A stretch of 64,000 nucleotides of DNA from Methyloversatilis sp. Lineage in GTDB: Bacteria > Pseudomonadota > Gammaproteobacteria > Burkholderiales > Rhodocyclaceae. Below, piece after piece: positions 35,135-45,773 of the stretch. Location: contig JAGNYW010000011.1 in NCBI GenBank assembly GCA_017984755.1, forward strand, positions 1-64,000, given 5' to 3'. A program made the translations under genes and the position numbers. The notes beneath the pieces are model-generated. The model did no database searches. It was not told where the DNA came from and worked only from the letters and a program-made list of their open reading frames with translations. Position 1 is the first letter of the stretch. The number at the start of each line of letters is the position of its first letter.

Positions 35135-36424
35135 ATGAGAATTTCGACCAACACAGTCTATGAAGCAGGTACCGCGGGGCTTCTGCGCCAGAGCGGAGAC
35201 CTGTTCAAGACGCAGCAGCAGCTGTCGACAGGTCGGCGCGTGCTGGCACCGTCCGACGACCCGGTAGCGTCCGCACGAGCGCTTGAAATCGATCAGTCGA
35301 AATCGATGAATGACCAGTTCGGCGTAAATCGTCGCGATGCTGGCAGCGCGCTCGGTTTCGCGGAATCGCAGATCGCGACCGCCGGCGACGTGCTGGCGAC
35401 GGCGCGCGAGCGGCTTATCCAGGCCGGAAACGCGGCGCTCGGAGATGCCGACAGAAAAGCGATCGCGACCGATCTGCGCGCCATGTTTTCCGAACTGATG
35501 GGCATCGCCAACTCGCGCGATGCCTTCGGCGACTATCTTTTCAGTGGTTACAAGAGCACGACCCAGCCCTTTTCCGGGAGTGTCGAGGCAGGTGTCGCCT
35601 ACGCCGGCGACGACGGCCAGCGCCTGGCCCAGGTTGCCAGCAATCGCCAGATCGCGATCAGCGATTCGGGCAGCAACGTCTTCATGCGGATCCCCGACGG
35701 GAACGGGAGGTTTTCGGTGACGCCCGGCAGCACCAACAGCGGCACCGCGGTGCTGGATGCGGGCAGCGTGACCGACCGGGCGAAATGGTCCGATCCGAAC
35801 AATCCGGGCAGCTTCGAAGTCGTGTTCGACGTCTCGGGCGGTGTGACGACCTATGACATCATCGACAATGCAAGCGGCGACTCGCTGCTCACTGGAGCCG
35901 CCCCTGGTGGTGCGCCGTTGCCCCGCACTTTCGCCGAGGGAGACGTCATTTTGCTGCGTTCGATCGGCAGCGAACCGCCGTTCGACTTTGGTGCGCGGTT
36001 TTCCATGACCGGCATGCCGGCAGACGGCGACAGCGTCGAGCTCGAGATGAGTTCGTCGCAGAGCCTGTTCGAAACGCTGGGCAGCGTGATTCTGGCGCTG
36101 GAACAGTTGGGTACCGGCGACGCTCCGTCGAGTGCGAGGGTCGGCAATGCGCTGGCGTCGGCGATTTCGAACATCGATCAGGCAACAGACAACCTGCTGA
36201 CGACGCGCGCACGCATCGGGTCGCGCAATACCGAACTTGCCGCGCTCGACTCCCTCGGCGAGGAGGTCAACCTGCAGTTCGAAACCGCGCTGTCGAGTCT
36301 GCGCGATCTGAACTACACCGAGGCGATCAGCCGTCTGACGCAGCAGCAGGCCTACCTGCAGGCGGCACAGCAGTCCTTCCTGAAGGTATCCGGGTTGTCG
36401 CTGTTCAACTTCATCGGAGCCTGA
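35135..36424 (+). CDS. flgL: Flagellar hook-filament junction protein FlgL
   Basis: Encodes 429 aa. It opens with the flagellin-like MRISTNTVYEAGTAGLLRQSGDLFKTQQQLSTGRRVLAPSDDPVASARALE and closes with LNYTEAISRLTQQQAYLQAAQQSFLKVSGLSLFNFI. It is 11 bases after flgK, with GAGGAGTGATGAA as ribosome site. Confidence 0.95.
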   Translation: MRISTNTVYEAGTAGLLRQSGDLFKTQQQLSTGRRVLAPSDDPVASARALEIDQSKSMNDQFGVNRRDAGSALGFAESQIATAGDVLATARERLIQAGNAALGDADRKAIATDLRAMFSELMGIANSRDAFGDYLFSGYKSTTQPFSGSVEAGVAYAGDDGQRLAQVASNRQIAISDSGSNVFMRIPDGNGRFSVTPGSTNSGTAVLDAGSVTDRAKWSDPNNPGSFEVVFDVSGGVTTYDIIDNASGDSLLTGAAPGGAPLPRTFAEGDVILLRSIGSEPPFDFGARFSMTGMPADGDSVELEMSSSQSLFETLGSVILALEQLGTGDAPSSARVGNALASAISNIDQATDNLLTTRARIGSRNTELAALDSLGEEVNLQFETALSSLRDLNYTEAISRLTQQQAYLQAAQQSFLKVSGLSLFNFIGA

Positions 36425-36427
36425 TTC

Positions 36428-36877
36428 ATGAAGCCACAACTGTCCGTGGTCGTTGCATGCCTTCTGCTGGCTGCGTGTTCATCGCTCGATCGCACGCTGC
36501 CGAGCAGCGGTTCGGTCATACCCAACACGAAGCTGCAGCTCACGCCCGGCTACGCTACAACGGCGGAAAAACTCATCTACTTTGCCGGCGCGGCCTACAT
36601 CGTCTATCTGGTGCTCGACCCGATGGCGCCGAACTGGACCATCGACGAGGCCAGGTTGTCCGACGATACGTACTACCTCGGCATGAAGAAGCTGCGCACG
36701 CGCGCCGGCGGCGAAGGTGAAGCGCGCATGGTGTTCAACCGTCGGGCCGAGCAACTGGCTCGCGCCGGCGGTTACGCCGGCTATGAAATCGTCAGCTACA
36801 GCGAAGGCATCCAGTCCGACATCATCGCCCAGCGCGTGGGCGAGGGGGTCATACAACTCAGGCACGGCACACGCTAG
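36428..36877 (+). CDS. Small lipoprotein of unknown function
   Basis: Encodes 149 aa. A short signal peptide ends in LLLAACSS (lipobox Cys17). The mature part is hydrophilic with one hydrophobic stretch (LIYFAGAAYIVYLVLDPMAPNW) and ends with a beta-rich segment. It starts three bases after flgL, so may be co-transcribed with it, but no flagellar family is recognised. Confidence 0.72.
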   Translation: MKPQLSVVVACLLLAACSSLDRTLPSSGSVIPNTKLQLTPGYATTAEKLIYFAGAAYIVYLVLDPMAPNWTIDEARLSDDTYYLGMKKLRTRAGGEGEARMVFNRRAEQLARAGGYAGYEIVSYSEGIQSDIIAQRVGEGVIQLRHGTR

Positions 36878-36907
36878 CGGCGGTGCGCCTCGGGTAGACT
36901 TCGCTCG

Positions 36908-38065
36908 ATGGCTCTTCCCTACTGGCGATTGTCCGCCTACTACTTCTTCTATTTCGCCTTCGTCGGTGCGTTTTCGCCTTACTTCGGCCTCTACCTCTCT
37001 TCGATCGGTTTCACCGCGGCAGACATCGCCATCGTTATGTCGCTCATGCAGGTCATGCGCATTCTGGCGCCCAGCCTGTGGGGCTGGCTGGCAGACCGCA
37101 TAGGTGCGCGCACGCCCATCATCCGGGCGGCCGGGGCGGCCAGTCTGGGCGGCTTCCTGATCTTCTTCTCTACCGAACAGTTCATCGGTGTGTTTGTCGC
37201 CATGGCGCTCATGTCTTTCTTCTGGAGTGCCTCGCTGCCGCTGGTGGAAGCGCTGACCCTCGAGCATCTGAAGTCACGGGTATCCCGCTATGGCGCCGTG
37301 CGCGTCTGGGGATCGATCGGATTCGTGGTGACGGTGCTCGTGCTCGGCGATCTGCTGGAGCGCACCGACCTCGGACTCGTGCTGTGGGCCTGCAGCGTCC
37401 TGCTGGCCGGCATATTTCTGTGCTCGCTGAGCGTACCCGAGGCGCCGGTCCATGCCGAGCGCGCGGTGGCAACGCAGTCCTTGCGTGACATCCTGCGCAG
37501 CGGCCCGGTGGCCGGATTGTTCGGTGCGGCCTTCTTCATGAGTTGTGCGCACGGCGCGCTCTACGTCTTCTATTCGATTCACCTCGATGAGCACGGCTAC
37601 AGCAAGCGCCTGATCGGTGGATTGTGGACGCTCGGCGTGCTCGCTGAAATCGGCGTTTTCCTCTGCATGCCCTTGCTGCTGCGCCGTTTCACGCTACGCG
37701 CCGTGCTGATGGCGGCGCTGCTTGCCGCGAGCATCCGCTTCATCGTCATCGGCTGGGCGGTTGCCTCGCCGGCCTGGCTCGTCGGCGCGCAACTGCTGCA
37801 TGGACTGACCTTCGGCGCCTTTCACGCGAGTTCGGTGGCTGCGCTGAACCAGTGGTTCGATGCGCGTCAGCAGGCGAGGGCGCAGGCCTTGTACGGAAGC
37901 GTGTCGTTCGGCGCCGGCGGCATGGTGGGTGGCCTGCTCAGCGGCTGGATGTGGGCGCCTCTCGGGGGGGCGTGGGCGTTCGCCGTCAGTTCGTTGTTCG
38001 CGCTCGCCGGTTATCTGTTGCTGCGTCGCCTGTGGCGTGCCGATACCCTGACGGCGCAGGGCTGA
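36908..38065 (+). CDS. Major facilitator superfamily transporter (HcaT/PPP-like)
   Basis: Encodes 385 aa with twelve predicted membrane helices. The N-terminus LPYWRLSAYYFFYFAFVGAFSPYFGLYL and the MFS loop GWLADRIGARTPII resemble the HcaT/phenylpropionate permease subgroup. The substrate cannot be told from sequence. It starts 30 bases after the lipoprotein gene. Confidence 0.82.
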   Translation: MALPYWRLSAYYFFYFAFVGAFSPYFGLYLSSIGFTAADIAIVMSLMQVMRILAPSLWGWLADRIGARTPIIRAAGAASLGGFLIFFSTEQFIGVFVAMALMSFFWSASLPLVEALTLEHLKSRVSRYGAVRVWGSIGFVVTVLVLGDLLERTDLGLVLWACSVLLAGIFLCSLSVPEAPVHAERAVATQSLRDILRSGPVAGLFGAAFFMSCAHGALYVFYSIHLDEHGYSKRLIGGLWTLGVLAEIGVFLCMPLLLRRFTLRAVLMAALLAASIRFIVIGWAVASPAWLVGAQLLHGLTFGAFHASSVAALNQWFDARQQARAQALYGSVSFGAGGMVGGLLSGWMWAPLGGAWAFAVSSLFALAGYLLLRRLWRADTLTAQG

Positions 38066-38081
38066 CAGTGCGTCTGCCGGT

Positions 38082-38087
38082 TATAAT
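38082..38087 (+). promoter_or_regulatory. Possible -10 box for leuC
   Basis: TATAAT lies 33 bases before the leuC ATG. No -35 box at proper spacing is convincing; CTGACA at 38062 is too close. Confidence 0.35.
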
Positions 38088-38120
38088 CATCGGTTTAGCT
38101 GATCAGCGGGAATTGCTTCA

Positions 38121-39527
38121 ATGGCGCAGACGCTCTACGACAAGCTGTGGTCCAGCCACGTTGTGCATACCGAAGACGACGGTACGACACTGCTCTACAT
38201 CGACCGTCATCTGGTGCATGAAGTCACCAGCCCTCAGGCCTACGAAGGCTTGCGGCTTGCCGGACGCAAGCCCTGGCGGGTCAGTTCCATCGTTGCGACG
38301 GCGGACCACAACGTGCCGACCGATGGCTCGGCGCTCGAGGTTGCCGACGCGACGTCGCGCGCCCAGGTCGAAACGCTGAACGACAACATCAATGCCTTTG
38401 GCGCACTGGCCTACTTCCCCTACCGCGACAAGCGGCAGGGCATCGTGCATGTGATCGGCCCGGAGAACGGTGCGACGCTGCCGGGCATGACTGTGGTGTG
38501 CGGCGATTCGCATACCTCAACGCACGGCGCCTTTGCCTGTCTGGCGCAGGGCATCGGCACCTCCGAGGTCGAGCACGTACTGGCCACGCAGTGCCTGCTG
38601 CAGAAGAAATCGAAGTCGATGCTGATTCGCGTCGAGGGCGACATCGGTCGCGGTGTCAGCGCGAAGGACATCGTGTTGTATGTCATCGGACAGATCGGCA
38701 CGGCCGGTGGCACCGGCTACGCCATCGAATTCGGCGGTTCGGCGATCCGCGCCCTGTCGATGGAAGGTCGCATGACGGTCTGCAACATGGCGATAGAGGC
38801 CGGTGCGCGTGCCGGCATGGTGGCGGTCGATCAGACCACCATCGATTACCTGCGCGGGCGGCCGTTTTCCCCGCGCGATGAACAGTGGGACCGTGCCGTC
38901 GAATACTGGCGCACGCTGAAGTCGGACGACGGCGCGCAGCATGACCGCCTGGTCGATATCGATGCGCGCCGCATCACGCCGCAGGTCACGTGGGGTACAT
39001 CGCCCGAAATGGTCACCGATGTGCGCGGTCAGGTACCGGCGCCGGAAGACTTCGCCGATCCCGTGCAGCGCGAAGGTGTCGCGCGCGCGCTGCAGTACAT
39101 GGGGTTGTCGCCGCGTACGCTGATCGAGCAGATCCGCATCGACAAGGTGTTCATCGGTTCCTGCACCAATTCGCGCATCGAAGATCTGCGCGCGGCGGCG
39201 AAGGTGGTGCAGGGTCGTCACATTGCGGACAACGTGAAGCTGGCGATGGTGGTGCCGGGTTCGGGGCTGGTGAGGGCGCAGGCGGAAGCGGAAGGACTGG
39301 ACCGCGTGTTCAAGGCGGCCGGCTTCGAATGGCGTGAGCCGGGCTGCTCGATGTGTCTCGGCATGAATGCCGACCGGCTGGAACCGGGCGAGCGTTGTGC
39401 GTCCACGTCGAACCGCAATTTCGAAGGTCGCCAGGGTGCCGGCGGCCGTACCCATCTGGTCAGTCCCGAGATGGCGGCGGCGGCGGCAATTGCCGGCCGC
39501 TTCGCTGACGTGCGCGAAATCGTCTGA
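38121..39527 (+). CDS. leuC: 3-isopropylmalate dehydratase large subunit
   Basis: Encodes 468 aa, the full length of bacterial LeuC. Iron-sulphur ligands are visible as [13 protein letters not shown] and [10 protein letters not shown], with [32 protein letters not shown] earlier. With LeuD it isomerises 2-isopropylmalate to 3-isopropylmalate in leucine synthesis. Starts the leu block. Confidence 0.97.
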   Translation: MAQTLYDKLWSSHVVHTEDDGTTLLYIDRHLVHEVTSPQAYEGLRLAGRKPWRVSSIVATADHNVPTDGSALEVADATSRAQVETLNDNINAFGALAYFPYRDKRQGIVHVIGPENGATLPGMTVVCGDSHTSTHGAFACLAQGIGTSEVEHVLATQCLLQKKSKSMLIRVEGDIGRGVSAKDIVLYVIGQIGTAGGTGYAIEFGGSAIRALSMEGRMTVCNMAIEAGARAGMVAVDQTTIDYLRGRPFSPRDEQWDRAVEYWRTLKSDDGAQHDRLVDIDARRITPQVTWGTSPEMVTDVRGQVPAPEDFADPVQREGVARALQYMGLSPRTLIEQIRIDKVFIGSCTNSRIEDLRAAAKVVQGRHIADNVKLAMVVPGSGLVRAQAEAEGLDRVFKAAGFEWREPGCSMCLGMNADRLEPGERCASTSNRNFEGRQGAGGRTHLVSPEMAAAAAIAGRFADVREIV

Positions 39528-39537
39528 GGAGAAAAGC

Positions 39538-39660
39538 ATGAAACTGATCGCTGTCTGCATGACCGCAATGGCCCTCCTGCTGGCCGGTTGCAACACCGTT
39601 GAAGGAATCGGCAAGGACATCAGGAAGGGTGGCGAAGCCCTGGAAAAGTCGGCGAAATAG
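39538..39660 (+). CDS. Entericidin-like small lipoprotein
   Basis: Encodes 40 aa and is too short for routine ORF calling. A signal peptide with lipobox LLLAGCNT (Cys18) is followed by [20 protein letters not shown], the EcnA/EcnB pattern. GAGGAG lies just upstream. It sits between leuC and leuD, 2 bases before the latter. Entericidins are membrane lipoproteins linked to stress or lysis in E. coli; the role here is inferred from family only. Confidence 0.85.
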   Translation: MKLIAVCMTAMALLLAGCNTVEGIGKDIRKGGEALEKSAK

Positions 39661-39662
39661 CA

Positions 39663-40301
39663 ATGAATCCATTCACCTCGCTCGACGGACTCGTCGCGCC
39701 CCTCGATCGCGCCAATGTCGACACCGACGCCATCATTCCGAAGCAGTATCTGAAGTCGATCAAGCGCTCGGGTTTCGGTCCGACGCTGTTCGACGAATGG
39801 CGCTATCTCGATGTCGGTCAGCCCGGGCAGGACCACTCGAAGCGCCCGCTCAATCCGGACTTCGTGCTGAATCAACCGCGATTCCAGGGTGCCAGCATCC
39901 TGCTTGTGCGCGAGAATTTCGGCTGTGGATCATCGCGTGAACACGCACCGTGGGCGATCGAGGATTTCGGCTTCCGCGCCATCATCGGCACCACGTTTGC
40001 CGACATCTTCTTCAACAACTGCTTCAAGAATGGCCTGTTGCCGATCCGTCTGCCGCAGACCGAACTCGAACAGCTCTTCCTGCAGTGTGCCGGTACGCCG
40101 GGTTACCGTCTGCGCATCGATCTCGATGCGCAGACCGTCATCCGGCCCGATGGTCACGTGATCCGCTTCGACGTCGAAGCTTTCCGCAAGTACTGTCTGC
40201 TAAACGGTTTCGACGACATTGGCCTGACCTTGCGCCAGGCCGAAAAGATCAGCGACTTCGAAGCCCGCAGACGCATCGAGCAACCCTGGCTTTTCGCCTG
40301 A
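39663..40301 (+). CDS. leuD: 3-isopropylmalate dehydratase small subunit
   Basis: Encodes 212 aa. The swivelling-domain motifs are clear: [65 protein letters not shown]. It pairs with LeuC, from which it is separated only by the entericidin-like gene. Confidence 0.96.
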   Translation: MNPFTSLDGLVAPLDRANVDTDAIIPKQYLKSIKRSGFGPTLFDEWRYLDVGQPGQDHSKRPLNPDFVLNQPRFQGASILLVRENFGCGSSREHAPWAIEDFGFRAIIGTTFADIFFNNCFKNGLLPIRLPQTELEQLFLQCAGTPGYRLRIDLDAQTVIRPDGHVIRFDVEAFRKYCLLNGFDDIGLTLRQAEKISDFEARRRIEQPWLFA

Positions 40302-40318
40302 ACCCTCTGGAGCGTCCC

Positions 40319-41392
40319 TTGAAAGTCTGTGTAATTCCCGGCGACGGTATCGGTATCGAAATCACGGCCGAGGCGCTGCGCGTACTCGAGGCGCTGCGCA
40401 GCGATGGCCTCAGGATCGAATTCGAACACGCATTGCTGGGTGGCGGTGCGGTCGATGCAACCGGCACGCCGTATCCCGATGCCACGTCGAAACTGGCGCG
40501 CGAAGCCGACGCCATCCTGCTGGGAGCGGTCGGCGGCCCCAAGTGGGACGTGCTGCCGCGCGAACAGCGTCCGGAGCGCGGTCTGCTGCGCATTCGCGCG
40601 GAACTGGGCGTTTTCGCCAACCTGCGTCCGGCCATCCTGTATCCGGAGCTGGCCAATGCATCGTCGCTGAAGCCCGAAGTGGTCTCGGGCCTCGACATCC
40701 TGATCGTGCGCGAACTGACCGGCGACATCTATTTCGGTCAGCCGCGCGGCATCGAGGTGCGCGATACGCAGTGGGGACGTCAGCGTGTCGGCTGGAATAC
40801 GATGATCTACGCTGAAGAAGAGATCCGCCGCATCGGCCGGGTCGCCTTCGAAGCCGCGCGCAAGCGCAGCAGGAAGCTGTGTTCGGTCGACAAGATGAAC
40901 GTGCTCGAATGCACCCAGCTTTGGCGCGAGGTGATTTCGGACATGGCAAGGGATTATCCGGACGTCGAGCTGTCGCACATGCTGGTCGACAATGCAGCCA
41001 TGCAACTGGTCAAGGCACCCAAGCAGTTCGATGTCGTCGTGACCGGCAACATGTTCGGCGACATTCTGTCTGATGAGGCTTCGATGCTGACTGGTTCGAT
41101 CGGCATGCTGCCGTCCGCGTCGCTGGACGCCAACAACAAGGGCCTGTTCGAGCCGAGTCACGGCTCGGCGCCGGACATCGCCGGCAAAGGAGTCGCAAAT
41201 CCGCTGGCCACCATCCTGTCGGCGGCGATGATGCTGCGCTACAGCTTCGGTGACGAAGCATCGGCGGCCCGCATCGAAGCTGCGGTGCGCAAGGTGCTGG
41301 CCCAGGGCTTTCGCACCGGTGACATCCACGAACCCGGTACCCGGCGCGTTGGCACGAAGGAAATGGGCGACGCGGTCATCGCGGCGCTCTGA
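40319..41392 (+). CDS. leuB: 3-isopropylmalate dehydrogenase
   Basis: Encodes 357 aa from a TTG start at 40319 ([16 protein letters not shown] once translated), with GGAG seven bases upstream. The open frame extends far upstream through leuD but the family N-terminus fixes the start. Motifs include [45 protein letters not shown] and [14 protein letters not shown]. It oxidises and decarboxylates 3-isopropylmalate with NAD. Confidence 0.95.
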   Translation: MKVCVIPGDGIGIEITAEALRVLEALRSDGLRIEFEHALLGGGAVDATGTPYPDATSKLAREADAILLGAVGGPKWDVLPREQRPERGLLRIRAELGVFANLRPAILYPELANASSLKPEVVSGLDILIVRELTGDIYFGQPRGIEVRDTQWGRQRVGWNTMIYAEEEIRRIGRVAFEAARKRSRKLCSVDKMNVLECTQLWREVISDMARDYPDVELSHMLVDNAAMQLVKAPKQFDVVVTGNMFGDILSDEASMLTGSIGMLPSASLDANNKGLFEPSHGSAPDIAGKGVANPLATILSAAMMLRYSFGDEASAARIEAAVRKVLAQGFRTGDIHEPGTRRVGTKEMGDAVIAAL

Positions 41393-41410
41393 GGATCAGG
41401 AGAGACGAAT

Positions 41411-42526
41411 ATGCTGAAGCTCGGAATGGTGGGTTGGCGCGGAATGGTGGGCTCGGTGCTCATGCAGCGCATGCGCGAGGAAAGAGATTTTTCGCTGGTG
41501 GAGGCGGTGTTCTTCACGACTTCCAGCGTCGGTGCGGCCGGACCGGATGTGGGGCAGGGCAGCATGCCGCTGCTGGATGCACTGGACGTGTCGGCACTGT
41601 CGAAGATGGACGTGATCATCACCTGCCAGGGCGGTGACTACACGAACGAGGTGTTCCCGAAGCTGCGTGCTGCCGGCTGGAAGGGCTACTGGATCGATGC
41701 GGCGTCCAGCCTCCGCATGAAGGATGATGCCATCATCATTCTCGACCCGGTGAATCTCGATGTGATCAAGGCCGGTCTCGCCAGCGGCGTCAAGAACTAC
41801 ATCGGCGGCAACTGCACGGTCAGCCTCATGCTGATGGGTGTGGGCTCGCTGTTCTCGGCCGGACTGGTCGAGTGGATGACGGCCATGACCTATCAGGCGG
41901 CGTCAGGTGCCGGTGCGCAGAACATGCGCGAACTGCTGTCGCAGATGGGCACGCTGCACAGTGTCGCCGCGCCCATGCTGAAAGACAGCGCCTCGGCCAT
42001 TCTCGATATCGATCGCGTCGTCACGGACAGCCTGCGCAGCGCCGATTTTCCGAAGGCGAATTTCGGCGCGCCGCTTGCCGGTTCCCTGATTCCATACATC
42101 GACAAGGAACTGGAAAGCGGTCAGAGCAAGGAGGAGTGGAAAGGTCAGGTCGAGACCAACAAGATACTCGGTCGCAGCGGCGCGGACATCACACCGATCG
42201 ATGGCATCTGCGTCCGTGTCGGCGCCATGCGTTGCCATTCGCAGGCGCTCACCATCAAGCTCCGGCGCGATGTGCCGTTAGACGAGATCGAAAGCATGAT
42301 CCGCGAAGCGAATGCCTGGGTGAAGTTCGTGCCCAACCATCGCGAGGACAGCATGCGCGACCTGACGCCTGCGGCAGTCAGTGGTTCGCTGACCGTTCCG
42401 GTCGGTCGCGTGCGCAAGCTCAACATGGGACCGGAATATCTCGGTGCATTCACCTGCGGCGACCAGTTGCTCTGGGGCGCTGCGGAGCCTTTGCGGCGCA
42501 TGTTGCGCATCCTGGTCGAGGCCTGA
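41411..42526 (+). CDS. asd: Aspartate-semialdehyde dehydrogenase
   Basis: Encodes 371 aa. It has an N-terminal Rossmann motif ([14 protein letters not shown]), the catalytic Cys135 in [14 protein letters not shown], and the His-containing [12 protein letters not shown]. It supplies lysine, threonine, methionine and diaminopimelate pathways. The length and sequence match the gamma/beta-proteobacterial form. Confidence 0.96.
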   Translation: MLKLGMVGWRGMVGSVLMQRMREERDFSLVEAVFFTTSSVGAAGPDVGQGSMPLLDALDVSALSKMDVIITCQGGDYTNEVFPKLRAAGWKGYWIDAASSLRMKDDAIIILDPVNLDVIKAGLASGVKNYIGGNCTVSLMLMGVGSLFSAGLVEWMTAMTYQAASGAGAQNMRELLSQMGTLHSVAAPMLKDSASAILDIDRVVTDSLRSADFPKANFGAPLAGSLIPYIDKELESGQSKEEWKGQVETNKILGRSGADITPIDGICVRVGAMRCHSQALTIKLRRDVPLDEIESMIREANAWVKFVPNHREDSMRDLTPAAVSGSLTVPVGRVRKLNMGPEYLGAFTCGDQLLWGAAEPLRRMLRILVEA

Positions 42527-42662
42527 GGCGACGCGCGCCGCATTTAGCCTGTGCGGCGTGTCGTAACAGACAGTATCGCAACGTAAAGCGACTGTTTAGC
42601 TTGCAGTGCTAAGACCATGATGTTATTTTGAGATTTGGGTTTTAGCGCGCGAGGAAAACGCG

Positions 42663-45593
42663 GTGCGTCATAGCGATAAAAAACATTCGATCCGCCTTCT
42701 GACCGCATTGCTGTCAGCGCTTCCGCTGACTGCCGGTGCAGCTGGCTTGGGCAAGCTCACCGTTCAGTCGGCCATCGGTCAGGCACTTCGGGCAGAGGTG
42801 GAGCTGTCCGCCACGGCAGAAGAGCTGGCGTCAATGACGGCTCGTCTTGCGCCGCCCAGTGCATTCAAGCAGGCTGGTGTGGATTTCGCATCCAGCCTCA
42901 GCGGCGTAAAGGTTGCAGTCGACAAGCGAGGCGCCCGTCCGGTGCTCATTGTGACAAGTGACCGGGCGGTAAACGAACCCTTCCTCGATGTACTCATCGA
43001 GTTGAACTGGGCCTCCGGCAGGCTGGTGCGCGAATACACCTTCCTGCTCGATCCTGCAGACATGCCACGACCCGCCCCGGTCGAGCCATCCGTGGTCAAG
43101 GATGTCGCACCGCGGGCTGCGCCGGTCGCTCGCGCACCCGCGCCGCCTGCCCCTGCGGACGGCGCCTACGAGATTCGACGTGGCGACACCCTGAATCGCA
43201 TCGCAAACCAGTACAAGCCTGCCGGCGTCAGTCTCGACCAGATGCTTGTGGCGCTCGTGCGCGCCAATCCGGACGCGTTCGACGGCGGCAACATGAACCG
43301 CATGCGTGCAGGTCGCATCCTTGCCATTCCCGACCAGGCAGCGGCAGAAAGCGTTGCGCCGCAGGAAGCCCGAAAGATCGTTTCGGCGCAAACCACCGAC
43401 TTCGCCGCCTACCGTGCGCGTCTCGCGGGCGCTGTTGCGGACATCCCGCCCACCGGCGATGCCGGCAGTCGTGCAGCAAGTGGCCGCATCGAGCCCAGGG
43501 TTGATGATCGTGCCCCCGCCACTGCAGCGTCATCCGATCAGGTCAGGGTGTCGAAATCCGCGGCGGGCAGTGATGGTCGGCTGACTGCGCTTGAAGAGGA
43601 AGTGATTGCCAAAGAGCGCGCGCTGAAGGACGCAAACAGCCGCCTCGCCGAACTCGAACGCAATGTGCGCGAGTTGCAGCAGATGGTCGAAGTCAAGAGT
43701 TCGCCCATGGCGGCAGCTCAGAAGACCGCTTCGGCGCCGACCGTCACCGCGGTCGAGCCCGCACCTGTGCTCCCCCCTGTTGCGACCGCTGTCCCGGCAC
43801 CCGCCGACAAGCCTGTGCCTGATCTGGTGGCTGGGGCGGAGGGCAAGTCGGAAGCCAAGCCAGTACCGGATCTCGTTGATCTGGCAGGCAAGGAATCCGA
43901 CGCCAAGCCTGCTGCCGAACAGCCGAAGGAAGAACCGGCTCCGCCGCCCGCACCTGCACCTGCAGTGGAACCCGCACCTGCACCGGAAGCCGAAGTGGCC
44001 GAGGAGCAGGGCATGTTCGCCGATCCGAAGACTCTCGCCGGGCTTGGCGGCATTGCATTGCTTTTGCTGGGCTACCTTGGCTTCCGCAAATACAAGGCGA
44101 GGGAAGCGTCGCCAGAAGGTCCGCCTTCGACCACGGCCGGCATGGAATCCGAGCCGGCTGCGGCATCGGTGATAGGAGCGATGGGTGGCGGACAGAGCGT
44201 CGACACCAGCGCGAGTTCGATTCAGACTGATTTCAGCCAGTCATCTCTGTCGTCGATCGATGCAGATGAAGGCGTTGATCCGGTTGCCGAAGCTGATGTC
44301 TACATGGCGTACGGGCGTGACGCGCAGGCTGAGGAAATCCTGCTCGAAGCGCTCAAGACCGAGCCGAGCCGCCACGCCATTCACCTGAAGCTGCTCGAAA
44401 TCTACGCCCAGCGGAAGTCGATCAAGCCCTTCGAGGCGCTTGCGACCGAGTTGTACGCCCAGACAGGCGGCAAGGGAGCGGACTGGGAAAAAGCCGCGCT
44501 GCTCGGTCGGTCGGTCGATCCCTCGAACCCGCTTTACGGCGGCGGCGAAGAGGTGCATGCCCAAAGCCAGCTTGACGAACAGGCTGCCATGGCTGCGACG
44601 GTCGTGGTGAGTGGTGCCGACAAGATGCGCGACACCTGGACACTTCCGGGTGATATCGACCAGCTTGCGTCGGGCAGCGAACCGACCATGGCACTGGATC
44701 TCAACAAGATCGAGCAGGCGGTCTCCGCTGCCCAGGGTTCCCCTGCGGAAACTGACCTTGATTTCGATCTTGATGTGCCTGCAGCGGATTCGGTACTTGA
44801 TCTGCCGCCGGTTGGCGTGGCAACAACGCTGACGAAACCGGGTGAGGAATCCGAAGGCGAATCGTCGCTCGATTTCGATCTCGGGCTGGACTTTGTGTCC
44901 GATGCGACGGCGAAGAACGTCAGCACCGTCACGCTTGAAAAGAACGTTGCAGATACGGCCGAAGCGATGGCTCAATCCGGTTCGCAGGGTTTCGACCTCG
45001 ACTTGTCCCTGCCAGCGGATGACGGTGCCAGCGGTGCAGTGGTCGACCTCGAGCGCACCGATGTCGGCAACCTGATCGATTTCAACTTCGATGCAGCGGA
45101 ATCGCCGGAACAAAGGCAGGGTGATCCCGTGATCGATCTTTCGGACATCAATCTCGATCTCGGCACCGATGTCTCGGCACTGGAAACGGATATCGTGGGA
45201 GATGCGACGCTTGCGGCCCACGCGCTCGAGACCGACATTGTCGGTGACGCTTCTCATGTGCTCGAAACCGATGTGGTGGGTGATGCGGCGCACATGCTCG
45301 AAACCGAGATCGCCGGTGACGTGACGGCGTCACTCGACGACGATGTGCGCAGTCCGCTTCCGGATCTCGACGATGCGGCAGTGTCCACAGTGATCAATCC
45401 TGAAGACATGCTGGCAAACGAAGAACCGCCGCAGACCGCAGCAGAAGAAGCGGAAACGAAGCTCGAACTTGCGCGGGCCTACGAAGAAATGGGTGACAAG
45501 GAAGGCGCTCGCGAATTACTGCAGGAGGTGGTGCGGGAAGGCACCGCCGAACAGCAATCGCTTGCGAGCGACATGCTGACCAGACTTGGCTGA
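42663..45593 (+). CDS. fimV: FimV/HubP-type polar landmark protein
   Basis: Encodes 976 aa from a GTG start with GAGGAAAA upstream. A signal peptide is followed by the FimV N-terminal domain (LGKLTVQSAIGQALRAEVEL), a LysM domain (YEIRRGDTLNRIANQY, about residues 168-220), a coiled-coil, a Pro/Ala-rich stretch and a membrane helix (TLAGLGGIALLLLGYLGFRKY). The acidic cytosolic part has a first TPR-like segment (EADVYMAYGRDAQAEEILLEAL) and the C-terminal FimV domain (TKLELARAYEEMGDKEGARELLQEVVREG). Such proteins gather flagellar, pilus and chemotaxis factors at the pole, in line with the flhF-fleN system here. Confidence 0.93.
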   Translation: MRHSDKKHSIRLLTALLSALPLTAGAAGLGKLTVQSAIGQALRAEVELSATAEELASMTARLAPPSAFKQAGVDFASSLSGVKVAVDKRGARPVLIVTSDRAVNEPFLDVLIELNWASGRLVREYTFLLDPADMPRPAPVEPSVVKDVAPRAAPVARAPAPPAPADGAYEIRRGDTLNRIANQYKPAGVSLDQMLVALVRANPDAFDGGNMNRMRAGRILAIPDQAAAESVAPQEARKIVSAQTTDFAAYRARLAGAVADIPPTGDAGSRAASGRIEPRVDDRAPATAASSDQVRVSKSAAGSDGRLTALEEEVIAKERALKDANSRLAELERNVRELQQMVEVKSSPMAAAQKTASAPTVTAVEPAPVLPPVATAVPAPADKPVPDLVAGAEGKSEAKPVPDLVDLAGKESDAKPAAEQPKEEPAPPPAPAPAVEPAPAPEAEVAEEQGMFADPKTLAGLGGIALLLLGYLGFRKYKAREASPEGPPSTTAGMESEPAAASVIGAMGGGQSVDTSASSIQTDFSQSSLSSIDADEGVDPVAEADVYMAYGRDAQAEEILLEALKTEPSRHAIHLKLLEIYAQRKSIKPFEALATELYAQTGGKGADWEKAALLGRSVDPSNPLYGGGEEVHAQSQLDEQAAMAATVVVSGADKMRDTWTLPGDIDQLASGSEPTMALDLNKIEQAVSAAQGSPAETDLDFDLDVPAADSVLDLPPVGVATTLTKPGEESEGESSLDFDLGLDFVSDATAKNVSTVTLEKNVADTAEAMAQSGSQGFDLDLSLPADDGASGAVVDLERTDVGNLIDFNFDAAESPEQRQGDPVIDLSDINLDLGTDVSALETDIVGDATLAAHALETDIVGDASHVLETDVVGDAAHMLETEIAGDVTASLDDDVRSPLPDLDDAAVSTVINPEDMLANEEPPQTAAEEAETKLELARAYEEMGDKEGARELLQEVVREGTAEQQSLASDMLTRLG
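45177..45323 (+). repeat. Tandem LETDIVGDA repeats inside fimV
   Basis: Four imperfect copies of a 9-residue unit (LETDIVGDA, LETDIVGDA, LETDVVGDA, LETEIAGDV) separated by short alanine/histidine spacers. They sit in the acidic cytosolic region just before the C-terminal domain. Confidence 0.8.
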
Positions 45594-45773
45594 GTGCGGC
45601 GCGGTCTGCACATATCAGGCAGACCACCCCACAACCTGCTGACCGGACAGTTCTTGTTTCCGTTCCCATGAAGCGAATCCAGTTGATCTGCTGCGGGCCG
45701 GATGCGATGCACCCGGCCCGCTCCTGGTCAACGGCGTTTTCAGCATGATGCGTTCGCGTCGTGGCGATCATTG

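Noticed and set aside
42527..42662. Imperfect GC-rich hairpin after asd as a terminator
   Set aside because: The stem is interrupted and has no T-run; left unlabelled.
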